Assembly (NCBI RefSeq): GCF_000711695.1
Contig: NW_013546977.1
Coordinates: 1-64,000, forward strand
DNA from: Tilletiaria anomala UBC 951
Lineage: Eukaryota; Basidiomycota; Exobasidiomycetes; Georgefischeriales; Tilletiariaceae
DNA length: 64,000 nt
Direction: 5' to 3'
Positions 45,976-58,800 of this stretch are shown one piece after another (the stretch's first letter is position 1; every line of letters begins with the position of its first letter). The position numbers and the translations under genes were made by a program. The notes beneath the pieces were generated by a model. That model saw nothing but the letters and a program-made list of their open reading frames with translations, did not search any database and was not told where the DNA came from.

Positions 45976-48749
45976 GGATACCGTACCCTCCTTTTAATGT
46001 ATGCATGTGCAAATAGACAACTTTTAAAATTGGGCAATTGCTTTACTCACCATATAGGTTTGCCTGGTGCCCTTCTGTCACCTTGGCAATGGCACCAGCC
46101 CCCGTTAGGTTCGACTTTTTGGCGGCTTCTCAGAGTGTCCCTAGCAACCTTTGCACTTTTGGCTTCACTTCCACTACTTGCAACTTCTGTGCCTTATCCT
46201 TGTACAAGATGCACTTTGTCACTGTGGCCCTTGCACTCTACGACAGCCCTTCCGTATCTGCTCCTTGTGTCCCCCGTGTGAATTAATTGCTTTTTCAAGA
46301 TCTTTCTCGGACAACCTCGCACTGACACGAGCATTATTGAACATCCATCCTATTCATTGATCCCAGAGCTGCGTGTCCGTCAAGTTCCAGTTTTCCACAG
46401 GGTTCGAAAGCCCGACATTAACATTACTTTAGGACATGGATGCTCATTGACGCCATGGCAGAGGCTCATTGACTTTAATGATTTACTTTTACAGAGTCAT
46501 CCATTTGAATTGAAGTGCATCATTGAGTTGACGCAGGAAACTGGGCCTTATCTAACTAATGCCTTTCGACTCAATGACGGACTATCATGGCTCACCTTGA
46601 TTATTTCCACTCCGACAGCAAAGGTCTTGAGTCATGTCGCCGCACTTCCGCCACTCGGCACTTCTGTCCACTATTCCCTTACTCTGTCGGATTGAATAGG
46701 ATCGAGGCAAGGATGGGCATCATTGCGTACAACATGTTCATTGGAGCACTGGAGCGGAGTTGACTCCTTCATGAAAATGCTTTGAGCATTGCAATATTCA
46801 ACCTGAATTGGAAGAACCTCTTGGTCACTGGAACGAATAGGGAAGATGAACATCGCTTCTGATCATTTCCGGTTAACGGCAGATGCCTTTTTCCAAAAAG
46901 GTCAACCCACTCATACTGAATGAAATTGATCGTTGGTTTGCCTTCCAGGACATCTAAATTGCCAAAAATTCAGATCGTCATCACATTCCAAGTATCTTAG
47001 CTTGAGTTCTCATCTCAATACTCGGGACGACTATGCGAGACCCGATCACCGGATGCCGGTCCAACGCCCTGCATCAACCTGAGACTTGCGAAACCCTCAC
47101 CAGTGACCCATGCCTTGCTGCCCTGCCCCTGGCCATCCCAGCACGTATGTGTGATTTGCGTGTATAATTATCATGCATATGAATGGAGCCTGTCTTTATA
47201 TAATATATTGGGGTTAAAAAAGAAAGCCTTCCAGGCGTGAGCGCGTGTGAGTCCTCTTGAAGGCTTGAGCCATGCGCTGTTGCGGACTCCAGCGTTTCCC
47301 AACCCCCCCCATTCCAGCAGGTTCCAGCCCGCCTCCTGAGCGATGGTCAACACGCGCGCAAACTCGAGGGTCCCGGGATTGGCGATCAGCTTGACGAAAT
47401 ATGAGCCGAAAAAGAGCTGGAACTTCGAAGAAATGAGCCAAACTGAAGCAAGGCAGCAGGGAGAGCACCGAGCAACAGCGAGCAGCTATTTTATAAATGC
47501 ATATTAGCAAGCGAGCACTCCTTCAATGGTGAATGGGGGATAAGTGGGTGCTGTGGCCTGTGACCGGCCTATGGCAGCTATATGTACAATGCACTCTGCA
47601 CTCCGCAGTAAGCATGGGCCGCGGAACCTTGCGGAACTGCCGAGACTGTCCGCTTGGCATACCGAACAATCCAAGTGGAGCTGAGAACAGTGGAGGGTGG
47701 ACTCAGGTGAGCACCGCGATCAGCAACATCAACCATCGGTGGCCATGGCAAGGAGCCTGGCAGGCACTACATGGGTATGTAGGCAGACCATCTCACTGGC
47801 AGTCCATGACGCAGTGCCCGACAAGCGGTGGAACATTTTGGACTTTTGCGCTGCGCGGCTGCGGCTAAGAGTAATGCGGCTTGTTCGCTTGCGGCTTGGC
47901 CTTTGGCTATTGGCTCCTCTCTCTTCTGTTGAGTTCGTCCACTGTCACACTCCACTGCACGTTTGCCGCTGCAACAGTTGTTGCGAAAAAAAAAGGTGCA
48001 CAGAGAGCAGGAGCCGAACGGCAGACCGGAGACAGGGTGTGGTCATTTGGATGGAAAAAAATCTAGCTGCAGGATTGGTCATCGGTCATCTACGCTGTAC
48101 GTATGTACTTTACCAGTGTGGTCTCCGCCCTTCCGGCTGTGAGAGTTTGAGGGCCGGACCTGGGCGGCGGATGCTTGTGCGATTGTGCATCATGCGGGCA
48201 AGTGCAGATTTGCAGATGAGACACGTGGAGATGTGTGTATTTTTTGTGTGCATGACCCCCCTCTGCAGCCCTGCTGGGTCTCTGCTCTCGTGGAACGATA
48301 CTGTTCGGAATATCGTCGGTTCACGCGGCGCCAACGATGAGCCACCAGCCCAGCCCAGCCCAAGCGAAGCTGGGCGCCAGTCGGCGTCTCTCTCGCGCAA
48401 AGCAAGCTGCAAAGCTTGGGGAGGCTTGTGCATGCTAAACAGCAGTAGCAGCTGAAGAAGACCGCAGCGATTGATTATAAAGCACTCTCCCCTGTCATCG
48501 GTGCTTGCGTTCAGTAACTCGACATGGCCCCGCGTTCTGCTCACCGCGATGGACGGCGAAAAGAAGCATGCTCATGCTCAGGTCATCGCCTGCGGAGTGC
48601 AGTGTTGACAGCCCGGTCGCGTTGGACATCGTGGATCGGAAGCCCTTCATGCTAACGGTGCTTTAGAAAGTGCCCCTCCTCGAAGCGTTACAAGTATACT
48701 CGATTCGACTTCAGCCAATGGTTCTCACCTGTCAGTTCCGTCCACAGCC

Positions 48750-51511
48750 ATGCTGCCACCGGCAAGCACCATGACCTTTGACATATTGGAGCAGCATACC
48801 ATGGGCGAGCCGAGCATAAGTCTCAAGCGAAAGCTCTCCTTCGGCGGCATGGGCACAACAGCTGCTCAGGCTTGGCCATGCGACGCCTCGCAGCGTCAGC
48901 GTCAGCACCAGTACCAGGATCAACACGGGCTGCAAGCACAGCAGGGCTGCGAGGCGATAGCTGCCTCAATCACGGGCTCAGGCGCAACGCGGCCAGCGGC
49001 AGGAGCATCAGCTGCTTCGACCCGGAGCAAAAAGTCTGCAGAAGTGGTCAAGTTAGCAGATTGGTTCGCAAAAATGGTCTGCTATATTTGGTTTGCACCT
49101 TGCATGCCCAGTGTCATCCCGAAGCCTGTCACACCAGCTCACAGTCCGCTGGCTAGCTACGCCCCGCTGCATCCTGCGCCGTCCACGCCATCGCTCAGTC
49201 CAACGTTCCCGACCGGACAGAAGAATTCACCTAACCGTCATTTCGCTCCTAATGGCAGCATGAGCGTCCAATTCGTAGCGGAGCTCAAGAGGCGTGATCT
49301 GCAGCCGGAAGGCCAAGCTCCTCCGCGCGCTTTCACCGGCTCACCGAGTTCGCATTCGCCGCTTGTACGCTCTGCTATGATCCGGCTCAAACCGCAAGCC
49401 AGCTTCATTTCGTTCGCAAGAGAGGTGCTTAACACAACGCAGCTCTCCATGTCTGTTGTCCTTTGTGCACTGTGAGTCCAGCATTTAATTATGGCGTATG
49501 AATCTCAGTCATTGAAAGATCTTTCGCGCCTCCTTCGGACAGCCTCTACATTTACCGTTTCAAGTCCATGCATCCACATGTCAAAGGGCGAGAAGGATCT
49601 GAGTATCGCTTGGCGATTGTGGGGCTGATGCTGGCCAATAAGTTCCTGGATGACAACACATACAGTGCGTGATTTGTTCTCAAGAGGAGTACGCCGAGTG
49701 AATGCTGATGGCTGTTGAACCCCTCAGCCAACAAGACTTGGTCAGAAATCTCAAACATGAGACTTAATGATATCACGAGGATGGAGATTGAGTTCTGGAG
49801 TGGTCTTGGCATGAGCATTCACGTCACCGAGCAAGAGTTTATGGCTTGGACAAAGTGGCTCGAAGTCATCACCGAGCAGAGGACGCAATCGTTAGCGAGG
49901 AGAGAAAAAGAGACTATGGCAACGAGTAGCCGAACGTCGACATCAGCATCGGCATGGATGGGAATCACACGATCGCCGTCATTGCAGCCACGCGTAGGGG
50001 CGTTCGACCTGTCCCTCGCAGGAACGCAGCCTGCACACTTTAGCAAAACTTCCTCGCCGCTGCGAAGCATGGCGCCGCCTTTTGCATCTGCCCATTCCTC
50101 TCCGCTACGGGCGTTCTCCAACAGTTACCGACCCCCACTTTTTGCGTTCGATCTGCATTTACCTAACGGTCTACCGCCGCTTCCTTCTGTCGCACCTGTC
50201 ACATCACCTCGATCTGCTATTGGCCGGGATACCACCATCGGTGCGACCAGCGAGCTCAGCAGCGTCACGAGCAGCAGGTTCTGGTCCGATGCGGTCTCCC
50301 CCGGCGCGAGCTCACACACATCTGCACCAAATGGAGCTCTGCGGATCTCCATCTCGCCGCCCTCTGCGCGACTCGATGACAGCTCGCGCCACGCAGCTTC
50401 AGCCGCGCAGGCTTGGTCAGCAAGCAGGCGCCGTTCGGCATCGAGCTGGTGTGACGGATCAGGGTCTTTTATGCCACCACCTTTGCACAGCGCTTCTTGG
50501 GCGCCTGTGACCGCATCAGCACCTGGTAGCAGCCATGGGCTCGCAGGCAACAAACGCACTTTCGGCTCGCTGGAGAGTGATACCAGCAGCTCGCAGGGGT
50601 CCGCTTTGTCCCCTACTTGGAACGTATCGCAGACGAAGCGCGTTGCAGCTTCGGCAGACAACGCTCAACGCCCGTATTATTCGCTGGCTGCGCCGCTTTC
50701 AAATGACCACCAACAGCAACAGCAGCAACACGGCCGTGCCATGCGTGCGGCTCCGGCTCACAACTACAACCTGCGAAGTATGCGGCGATCAACTATGCGT
50801 CAAATGTCACCGCTCGCTCACGCCGGCGGCTCTTCGTTGTTCACTGGCCCATCCGCACACCCTCGAACTGTAGCAGCCAACAGCGGCCATTCGAGCGCCG
50901 GGACTTCTCTCTTCACCTTCACTGGCGATACGGCACGGGAAGGCTCGTTGGTACCGGCAGATGCAGCAACAGCAGCAGCAGCAGCGGCAGCGGCGATGAA
51001 CCACTATCATTCGCTCTTTGCACAACATGATTCACAGACACCCAACATGCTCGTGGCTCCATTCCAGGCGAGAGAAGTTCGCGAGCCGAGGGCACTGACG
51101 TACTACCAGCTCGCGTCCGGAGTGGCGCAAGGCATCCCGTCGTACCACCTGCCAAACAATAGCTATGCGCAGGCGCCAACCTGGAATCCTGCTCCCTCGG
51201 CTGTGCCGACCTCGTGGGCAGGTCAACTTGTCGCGACCGGTCAAGCGCAAGAGCAAGTGTTGCAGCAGCAGGCATCTGCCGACTTTCCCCTTGCCAGTCC
51301 GGTGAAGTCATACATTTGCAACCAACAAGCGCAGCCAAGCATGCAACCGCGGATGCTTGATGTGGCCAGCTGCGCTCCGACATCGTGGGACATCTCGGAA
51401 ATAGGCGCGTGGCAACAAGAGCCATTCAACAATGCACAAGAACACGTCGATCACTGGCCTCTTCAGCTTCCCGCCGCATTCGTCCGGCGCTCACCCTCCC
51501 AACTTCTCTAG
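48750..51511 (+). CDS. Pho85-type cyclin (Pcl/Clg1-like)
   Basis: Cyclins of this class activate a Pho85/Cdk5-like kinase. Three exons (48750-49471, 49543-49664, 49728-51511) encode 875 aa. The cyclin box runs from about residue 100 to 330 and is interrupted by a Pro/Ser-rich insert. It opens with VVKLADWFAKMVCYIWF, resumes at ISFAREVLNTTQLSMSVVLC, and then has LLYIYRFK, EGSEYRLAIVGLMLANKFLD, DNTYTNKTWSEISNMRLNDI and MEIEFWSGLGMSIHVTEQEF. Both introns fall within the box and restore these motifs. The remaining 540 residues are Ser/Ala/Gln-rich with a QQQQQQH run. Long tails of this kind suit Clg1-like cyclins. The ATG at 48750 is first in frame; a second (MTFDILE) lies seven codons in. Confidence 0.88.
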
Positions 51512-51793
51512 CCCCAAGTTACCACAGCAGGCTCCCTCAACCTGCATGCGGGGCCCCCGTCGCCCCTCTGGACAGGTATCCTCCACAATTCTCTTTAATC
51601 AAGCATCGAGTTCGCAGCATTCACACGTTCAAGGACCTGATCACTAGCAGCATTTTTTGCAAACACACTCACGACCCTTCAGAACAGCAAATTGTACAAC
51701 AAGCAGCGTTACAAAGAGCATTACAACCCCTGTCTTCTTCGTACAAAGAGCAACATGTCAAATACATTGTATCTTAAAGAAAAGGAGGTTCGA

Positions 51794-54509
51794 TCAGAGT
51801 AGACCACCACCAGAGAACGACATGCGCTTGTCGAGGACCTCGTAACGAGCGATGAGTGTTGTGGTGGAGACATAGAGATAGTCGCCTGCTGGATCCCAGC
51901 AGAGACCGGAGATGTCGATGAAATCGGGCTGTTCAAGAGTGCCAGAAGGTCAGGAACGGTAGGGGGAGCTTTGGATGGTTCCCAGAGGAGACGAGCATCA
52001 AACTTACCATTTCCCGCACTCCACGCGCACGATCCCATGATGAAGGGTACAGCAGCGGCAGGCGGCGACGTGCGCGCAAGAGGTTGTTCTCGCCCTGCAG
52101 CTCCTCTTGCACCATCTGTTCCATGACAGCAGACCAATGCTGTTGGCCAATACCTGCACCCGTACCCGACCCCGAACCTGCGCCGACCCCAGCGCGCTCT
52201 TCCCACGGTGCACCGGCCAAGAGCCGAGAGAGCACGTTCGCGGAAGACGTGGCCGCTCTAGACGTCAACCAAGGACGCGTCGGGCGCGAAAGCCCTCCTA
52301 ATCCTGATCCTGATGCAGATGCTGCTGCTTCTGCAGCAACAATTGCAGCCGCTGCTGTTGTGTTCGACGAGCCTGCCATACCCGCGCCATACGGAACGGA
52401 GAGCTGTCTGCTGCGTCGCGCGAGGCCATTGACGGCGCGGAAGGCGTCTGCAATGTGCTCTGTGTCGCTGGGAGAGGACAAGTCGCGCACCTCGGTCGTC
52501 GGCTCTACGGGCGCCGGAGACCACCGATGCGTGTCCAACAACTCCTCTTCCTCCGCCATCTGCACCTCCGCAATGTTCCAAGGCACAGGTTCGGCCTCGG
52601 CTGGAACTCGTTCGGCGCTACTCGCTCGTGGTGCATCCGATCCATGTGAGCCACTGGACCGCGAAGACGCCGTGCGACTCTCCGAGCCTCTCGGTGGGTC
52701 AATCTGTTCGTGGGACATCCCGCTTGGTAGCTTCGAAGCCATCGGGAGGGTGATGCGCTGATGATGCGTGAATGATTCGGTGTCGTAAATGTGGACATGA
52801 CTGAAGTGTTCTGTGAAAGCCAGCATGTCCCCCTTGGGAGAGAACTTAACAATGCGCGCGGCGTTTCGCGGACGGAACGATGAGTTGTCCAAGGACGTGG
52901 AGAGAATGGCGATGGGCCGAGAACTGCGCACGTCCCAGACGTTCACGGTGCCGTCCTGCGAGCCGACGGCAAATTTCGTCCCGTCCGGATGCCAGCTCGT
53001 CGAGAACGAGGAGTCGGTCGTCTGGTACTTTGCGATCTGGGAGTAAGTCCCCGATGGGTCGCAATTGTATAGAAAGACGTCAGGTGAATCGCCGACGGCG
53101 ACCAGGGTGCGTCGGTCCGGGCTCAAGGAGGAGTGGTTGATAGCGGTGGGGAAGTGAAGCGTGTGCATCTTGCTCAGGCCAGGCAAACCTGATTCCAGCC
53201 GTCCTTGTGCGCCAAGAGAAGAGCTCGGATGACGCAGTCGGTAGCCTTTGATGCTTTGATCGTTATTATTGACCATGACCCGCACGCCACCCGCCACCGG
53301 CTTCGGCCCGAGCTGGACGCGGCCATTTTCTTGCTGAGTCTGGGATGATGGATCCGCCAAACGTATGCCGCCGCTGCTGCCCCTCGCGTCTCCACGACCA
53401 AAATCTCCTGCTCCAACCCGAACGGGGCTGCCGGAGCGTCGGCGATCATGCCCGGGCCGTGACTCCAATAACGCCACATCCTCTTCGAACAGCGGGTCGG
53501 CGAGTGCGACATCACCGTCTTCCGGTTGGTGCCGCTGCTGACTAAGGGTCCCCGAAGGAGCGTCTCTCCGCCATTTCATTGTCGATGACGTGCGCCGTGA
53601 AGGAGAGGACGACGTTGACGTCGATGTATAGGAGCTGCCACGTCTTGAGTATGGTCTCGAAGATGCAGGCGTCGCGAATTGACTCGAGGTCGGTGGTGGC
53701 GGTGGCACGTCGGGTTGGATGTGGATGGAGTTGTTGATGCTCCCCCCTGTGGGATGATTGAGCGCCCAGGCCAGGGGCGCGCGATGCTGCTGGCTCGTCG
53801 CTTCTTGTATCTCATTCGCGGACGATCTCATGGATACAGGGGTAGATGGAGCGCTTCCATCGAGCGGGTAATTTCCGATGCGCGGAGCTCTGCTGCTACT
53901 GCTACTTCTGCTGCCGCTTGCACCTGCTGCCGCCAAGCTGCCATGGCGCTGCCGCTCTAAATCCTGGAGTGGTCGGAGAGCCAGTTCGCCGTGCTGGCCG
54001 CCAGCGGCAACGACACCATGAGCGCAAGCAAGGCACACAGGCCGAAAGTCCAAGGAGCAGTAGGCTAAACACATGGATCAATCAGTAGTGTGTTAGCACA
54101 AAACAGGCAAAAATTCGTCCTAGCTTCAATTGAGTGCCTTTGGGTATACGCACTCGACACAGGCTAGTTGTTCGGATCCCATGCAGAAGGTTTGCGGCAA
54201 GATTCAAGGTTTTGAATTGCGGTTAGCCAGTGCTGGGTATTCCGCACTTGTCCTGCAATGTATATAGTTTGACTTACTTTGGAAGAGGAGAAGTCGACCA
54301 GATGGATCCGGTAGTCGTTAACAAAGAGCAGTTGATCCTTACTCCCCGTGGGCTGGAGCAGGTCGCGCAGCTCGTGATGCCAGATGCTGATCGGCGTCTT
54401 GACCGTCTCTGGCTCAGATGATACAAATGCAAAGTCTCTATAGCATCAAAGCACAGAAGGATGGACATTATGAGTAAGGTCCTGTCTAGGGAGACCACGC
54501 GTTGCGCAT
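51794..54509 (-). CDS. WD40 protein with DUF2415 motif
   Basis: The model has five exons: 54499-54509, 54278-54437, 54154-54163, 52008-54064 and 51794-51928, giving 790 aa. WD-type repeats are seen in FSTSWHPDGTKFAVGSQDGT (ending VNVWDV) and in VKFSPKGDMLAFTEHFSHVH (ending IYDTESF, the DUF2415 signature). Further pieces are LACAHGVVAAGGQHGELALR near residue 75 and ISGLCWDPAGDYLYVSTTT at the end. The N-terminus reads WHHELRDLLQPTGSKDQLLF (followed by VNDYRIHLVDFSSSK), as in this family. A long Ser/Ala/Arg-rich insert separates the first blade from the rest, and another precedes the last exon. Exons 1 and 3 are only 11 and 10 nt. They are inferred because they are flanked by GT-AG sites and join the frames. 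Fungal relatives have no well-defined function that I know of. Confidence 0.82.
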
Positions 54510-55816
54510 CGAGCATGGAAAGGAGGGGGGCCTCGATCATGACGGCACCACTGACCTGGTCATCTTCAGGTGCGCCTCCTTTGGACAGCCGCGTTGGCCT
54601 CCCACAAGAGGCCAATGCAATCTCGCGGCTTGGTCACGGAGGCGTGCCTGGAGGTGCTCTCGATGCTTGCTGTTGATGGAAGGCGATATTGAGCTTGGGC
54701 AAACTGTATAGCAACGAGCTTGCTCCATGGTCCATCAGGGTAGGCTATGAGGTGGTGTCTGTATAAACAGATGGGGCCCATGCGATTGCTATGGTGAGTG
54801 CGCGGCTCGCGCGCCACTAACCCAGTGTCTCACTACGGCCACTCTTGCCATCTCTCGATCACTTTCATTCTTTCTTTCTGGCGCAGACTTCTCTTTCGGT
54901 CTGCCAGCTTCTCTCTGTTCTAGCGGTTGAACTTCATGGAGCTCGGAATGCGTAGCACGCCGCCAAGGGCAAGCTCTTCAACCTGATACAGAGAGAGGGA
55001 GCAGCAGCTTGGAATCAAAGTAATTTATGGCTCATATGACAGAATATTGTATGGTTGCCGAACGAAGAGAAGCAGTCGACTCAAGTCGTAGCCATGAACG
55101 CGGTGTTTCCCTCCGTTCCGCTTTGAAGCTGATGCCACGGAGCTGCATGGTAGCCCACCCTATTCGAAGGTTGTGTGAAGGCGAGGGCGCTGCCGCTACG
55201 AATAAGATACGCTCTCCAGCGGCTTGGTGATGAGCGGAGACGATGGTCGTTTGACCGGCGATCGCAAAGTTGGAAGTTAGAAAAAGGCGTGTACCCGCAC
55301 ATGCGACGCAAACGCGCACTTGGCGGTTCTGCACTTGGGTCCACCAGCTTTTTTATCGTTGGCATTCGCTCCGTATCATCTATTCCACCGCAACTTGCTC
55401 TTTCATTCGCTTCTGCGACGGATACAGAACGCCCTCCACAGATGGGCCGTACAGTGTTGGCGACGCTACGGTAGATTTGAAGCAGTGAAGCGACCGTGCT
55501 TTCCAGCCGGCGGCGAGTTTTACTCCACTGGTCGAAAGAACGGCGACGGCTGTGCCCTCATCTAGGCGTTCTTTTGACAATCCCTCCACCCAGGGGCGAC
55601 GCTCTGCACCATCCCACTCGTCCAGGAAGCTGTCCGACGAGACGGCCGACGTTTTGTATTTTCCTGGCTTCGCTCTCGACCTCGCTGCCGCTGCGACGAC
55701 CGCCCAATCGCGCGCGGGCAGCATCGCCGACGCGGTAGCTGATACGTGGCAAGTGAGCTCCGCTTCGGTCCGGCCATCTGTACGCATTGATTCCCAGCCG
55801 CGAGCAACCATCGACC
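54510..55816. promoter_or_regulatory. Divergent region between the WD40 and Snt2-like genes
   Basis: These 1.3 kb lie between two opposed start codons and must contain both promoters. A CT-rich tract (54860-54920) is present. Minus-strand frames at 55380-55830 have no domain and overlap the expected Snt2 promoter. No gene is called. Confidence 0.5.
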
Positions 55817-58800
55817 ATGTCAGCAACCGCGAGCACCTTGGCTTCCAACCCTTTGGCGCCGCTCAATGCCGCCACGGTTCAGCCGATACTGCGACCAACT
55901 GCGTCCGTCAGCACGGTCGCCTTCCGTGACGGACGGAACATTAGCATCAATGGTACGTTCCTTGTTTCGCATGGCACTTCGTTCGCTCCTTTGTTATTCT
56001 CCTCCGTAAATTCTGCATGTTTCGGATCATGGGTGCTGCTGGTAAACGTGCACAGCAGACATGCGCTGCTTTTGCATTGCCTAATGTGTTCCACGCCGCT
56101 GTGCCACTTCAGCAGCGCACGCAAAGTGACACCGTTTACTGGCATCGCTTCCCTTGGCGGCGCAGGGGAAGCAATGATCTTCAGCAGAAATACTCAACCC
56201 TCTATTAGACGACCACATATTATCAATACTGCAACGGCCGTTGATACGCATGCTCAAAGGCTGCTCGGGTTTTCTGACATTTAGATTGGCGGATGCTGAC
56301 GATACGCAACGCCTTTCTCTTCCTCCTTTTCTCTCTTCACCATTTTCAGATTTCATCTATATTTCCCCGCCATGGTCACCGGGTGCAGGCGAGCCTTACC
56401 TCATTGGTCGTGTTATGGAATTTGTCATGGTTCCCGCCGACCTCGCCGCCCCAGGCCCGTCGACAGGACGAGTCAACCGGCTGCACGTTCGCGCGAATTT
56501 GTTCCTGCGCTCGAGGGACATCTCGCTGCGCATTAACAATGATCAGCGGCTCGTCGTCGCTACTATGAACGCCGAAATTTTCTCCCTCGAGAATATTCGC
56601 GGTACATGCGAGGTCAGGCATCGTGACCATGTCGGCGACGGTTCCGCACCAGATCTGGCCATCTGGAAGAAGCAAGAGGGTCGATTCTATTTCCATCAAC
56701 TCTACGATCGCTACATCCATCGCTTTTACGATATCATCCCAACGGAAAAGCTGCGCAACGCCCCAGCAGAGGTGCTTGAATTTCTTCGGAATCATTACTC
56801 TTTCATTATCGCCGAGCCAGGAATGCAGAGTGAACTGTGCGATGCGTTGAGAGGTTGCGCAACTTGCAAGCAATGGGCATCCAGGTAAGTTCCGCCCTAA
56901 AGCCCGTCTGAATGTTCCCCGAAGGCCGTGATTCGACCGTTCACATTCATTCTTGCCCCCCTCTTCCCGGCAGCCCTGAGTCCGTACGATGCGACACGTG
57001 CAAGCAGTTTTGGCACATGCGATGCCTGAACCCTCCTCTCTCCGCCAAGCCGGCGAAGGGTTACAGCTGGACATGTGCACCATGCACAAAAAAGCACGAA
57101 TTGGCTGTCGAGGAAGGCAAGTCTGGCAGTTCTACATCATTGGGCATGTCACGTCTGCCGGGCTCGCAAGGATCCATTAAAGGCGGGCCGGAGACGACAG
57201 CAGTCAAGGCCAAAGCTGGATGGCCGAAAGGGAGAGGTGCGCTCGCAACCTATTCTCCAGTCTAATATTGTTCCTTGTGGTACTTACTTCATTCCGGCCG
57301 CTTTGACAGCCCGAACGAAGATCAATCGAGACACAATGACACCCGAGGGTTCCCTCGCACCGCAGCGCGTAGTCGCCGATCTAAAGGGAACGAGGTGTTT
57401 CAACAAGTGGCCTTACAGGTATTTCGGTCAACACACGGATGCTATGGACGTTCTCGATCCGTATGATTCGATCTACCCGCGAGCGACCACGCGTCTCGGT
57501 GTCAAGTTCCAAACAGACCTACTCTCATGGGAAGAGCAGCTTCAGCTCGGCAAAGGCGAGCGATCGGCAGAGCTGGTGCAGCCTGTCAAACATGAAGGAG
57601 CCGAAGATGAAGCCAAGCACGTCAATGGCGGCGGCACAGTAGCTTCTGTTGTTGTAAACGGCCAGCCTCTTGTGAAGAAGATTGATTTAGAGCCACTTGA
57701 TTCTCAAATGTCGACGCCAATCGGCTTGCCCCCACCGGGGTCATGTACCACCCTGGCCTCTGCGACAGCAATTTCGTCCATGTCAGCGTCCACTACCCCT
57801 TCAGAGCAAACGCCAGCGGCAGCCGACATCGTATCTTTTACTTCCGCGTCGTCTCAAGTGTCCACGAAACGAAAGCCAGGGCGCCCTGCGAAGAATCGAT
57901 ACCAGGAAGGTGATGGGTCCGCTGCTAATGTTGATTACGCTACCCAATCAGCAACACCAATAACAGATGCCACGCCGGAGCTAGCTGCTCAGGCACCGTC
58001 AACGATTATTACGGTTAAACGGAAACCAGGGAGGCCGCGCAAGAGCGTGTTTGGCGAGGACGGTGCCGCCTTGGAAGGGCCTTCTTCAGCAAGAGGCAGC
58101 CCGGCACCCGCGGTACTCATTCCACCCCCTTCGGCTCCTTCAGCAGCCGACAGCATGGCGGCCTCACCAGCACCCGAAGGCCCTTTCGTCCCTGTCAGGC
58201 GGAAGCCCGGTCGCCCGCCAAAGAAGCAGCCCTCATCACACGCAGCTTCGCCTGCTCCTGGCGCTTCGCCTGCTGTCGGCACCGTCGAGCTTCCAAATGC
58301 CGTGCCCACAACTTCCAGCTTGCACCCACCGGATGCGCCAGAAGCAGCGGTAGCTGGAGCGGCGGCGGATATTCCGGACCTCACGCCCGTACCGGATACC
58401 TCACCTCTTCCTAATAGAGGCTCAGATGAGACGGTTGAAGTGGTATTTTCGCCGGAATTAGGGCTTTCTGACAAACTTGGTGAGTGGCTATTATTTTCTT
58501 CCTCCAATGGCAGACTTCTGACGTGGTGTCCACGCTCTGTCCTTGTCTTCTCTCTGCAGTCGGTGCTTTTCTGCGGGCTGCCCAGAAGCATATGACAGTC
58601 AGCGCCGGCATTGACGAATTCAATGTGGACTTGATGAACCGTGCCCTGATGCTCCTTTGTCGGCATAAGGACTCAGTTCCAGCAGGCCTTGCCGAATTCA
58701 CGAAGAGTAGCCCGCAAGATCTGCGAATTACCACATGGACAGCCAGGGAGATCAAAGCTTTGGAGGCGGCCGTGCGAGAGGCACCGCTAGATCTCAAGTA

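Larger units (their letters stand above)
43875..48749. other. 4.9-kb gene-poor region between the Zn2Cys6 and cyclin genes
   Basis: This region is less GC-rich than its surroundings, especially about 45.2-47.2 kb. It contains an imperfect stem-loop (44234-44272), a perfect palindrome (45459-45478), a GGAA-rich array (45902-45975) and short frames around 46.0-46.7 kb and on the opposite strand near 46.7-47.0 kb that look faintly coding but match no family I know. It must include the promoters of both flanking genes. I cannot exclude an old, unrecognisable mobile element. Confidence 0.5.

Noticed and set aside
46390-46420. gggttcgaaagccc, resembling a tRNA T-arm
   Set aside because: The loop is eight bases, and no acceptor stem, D-arm or anticodon arm can be drawn around it.
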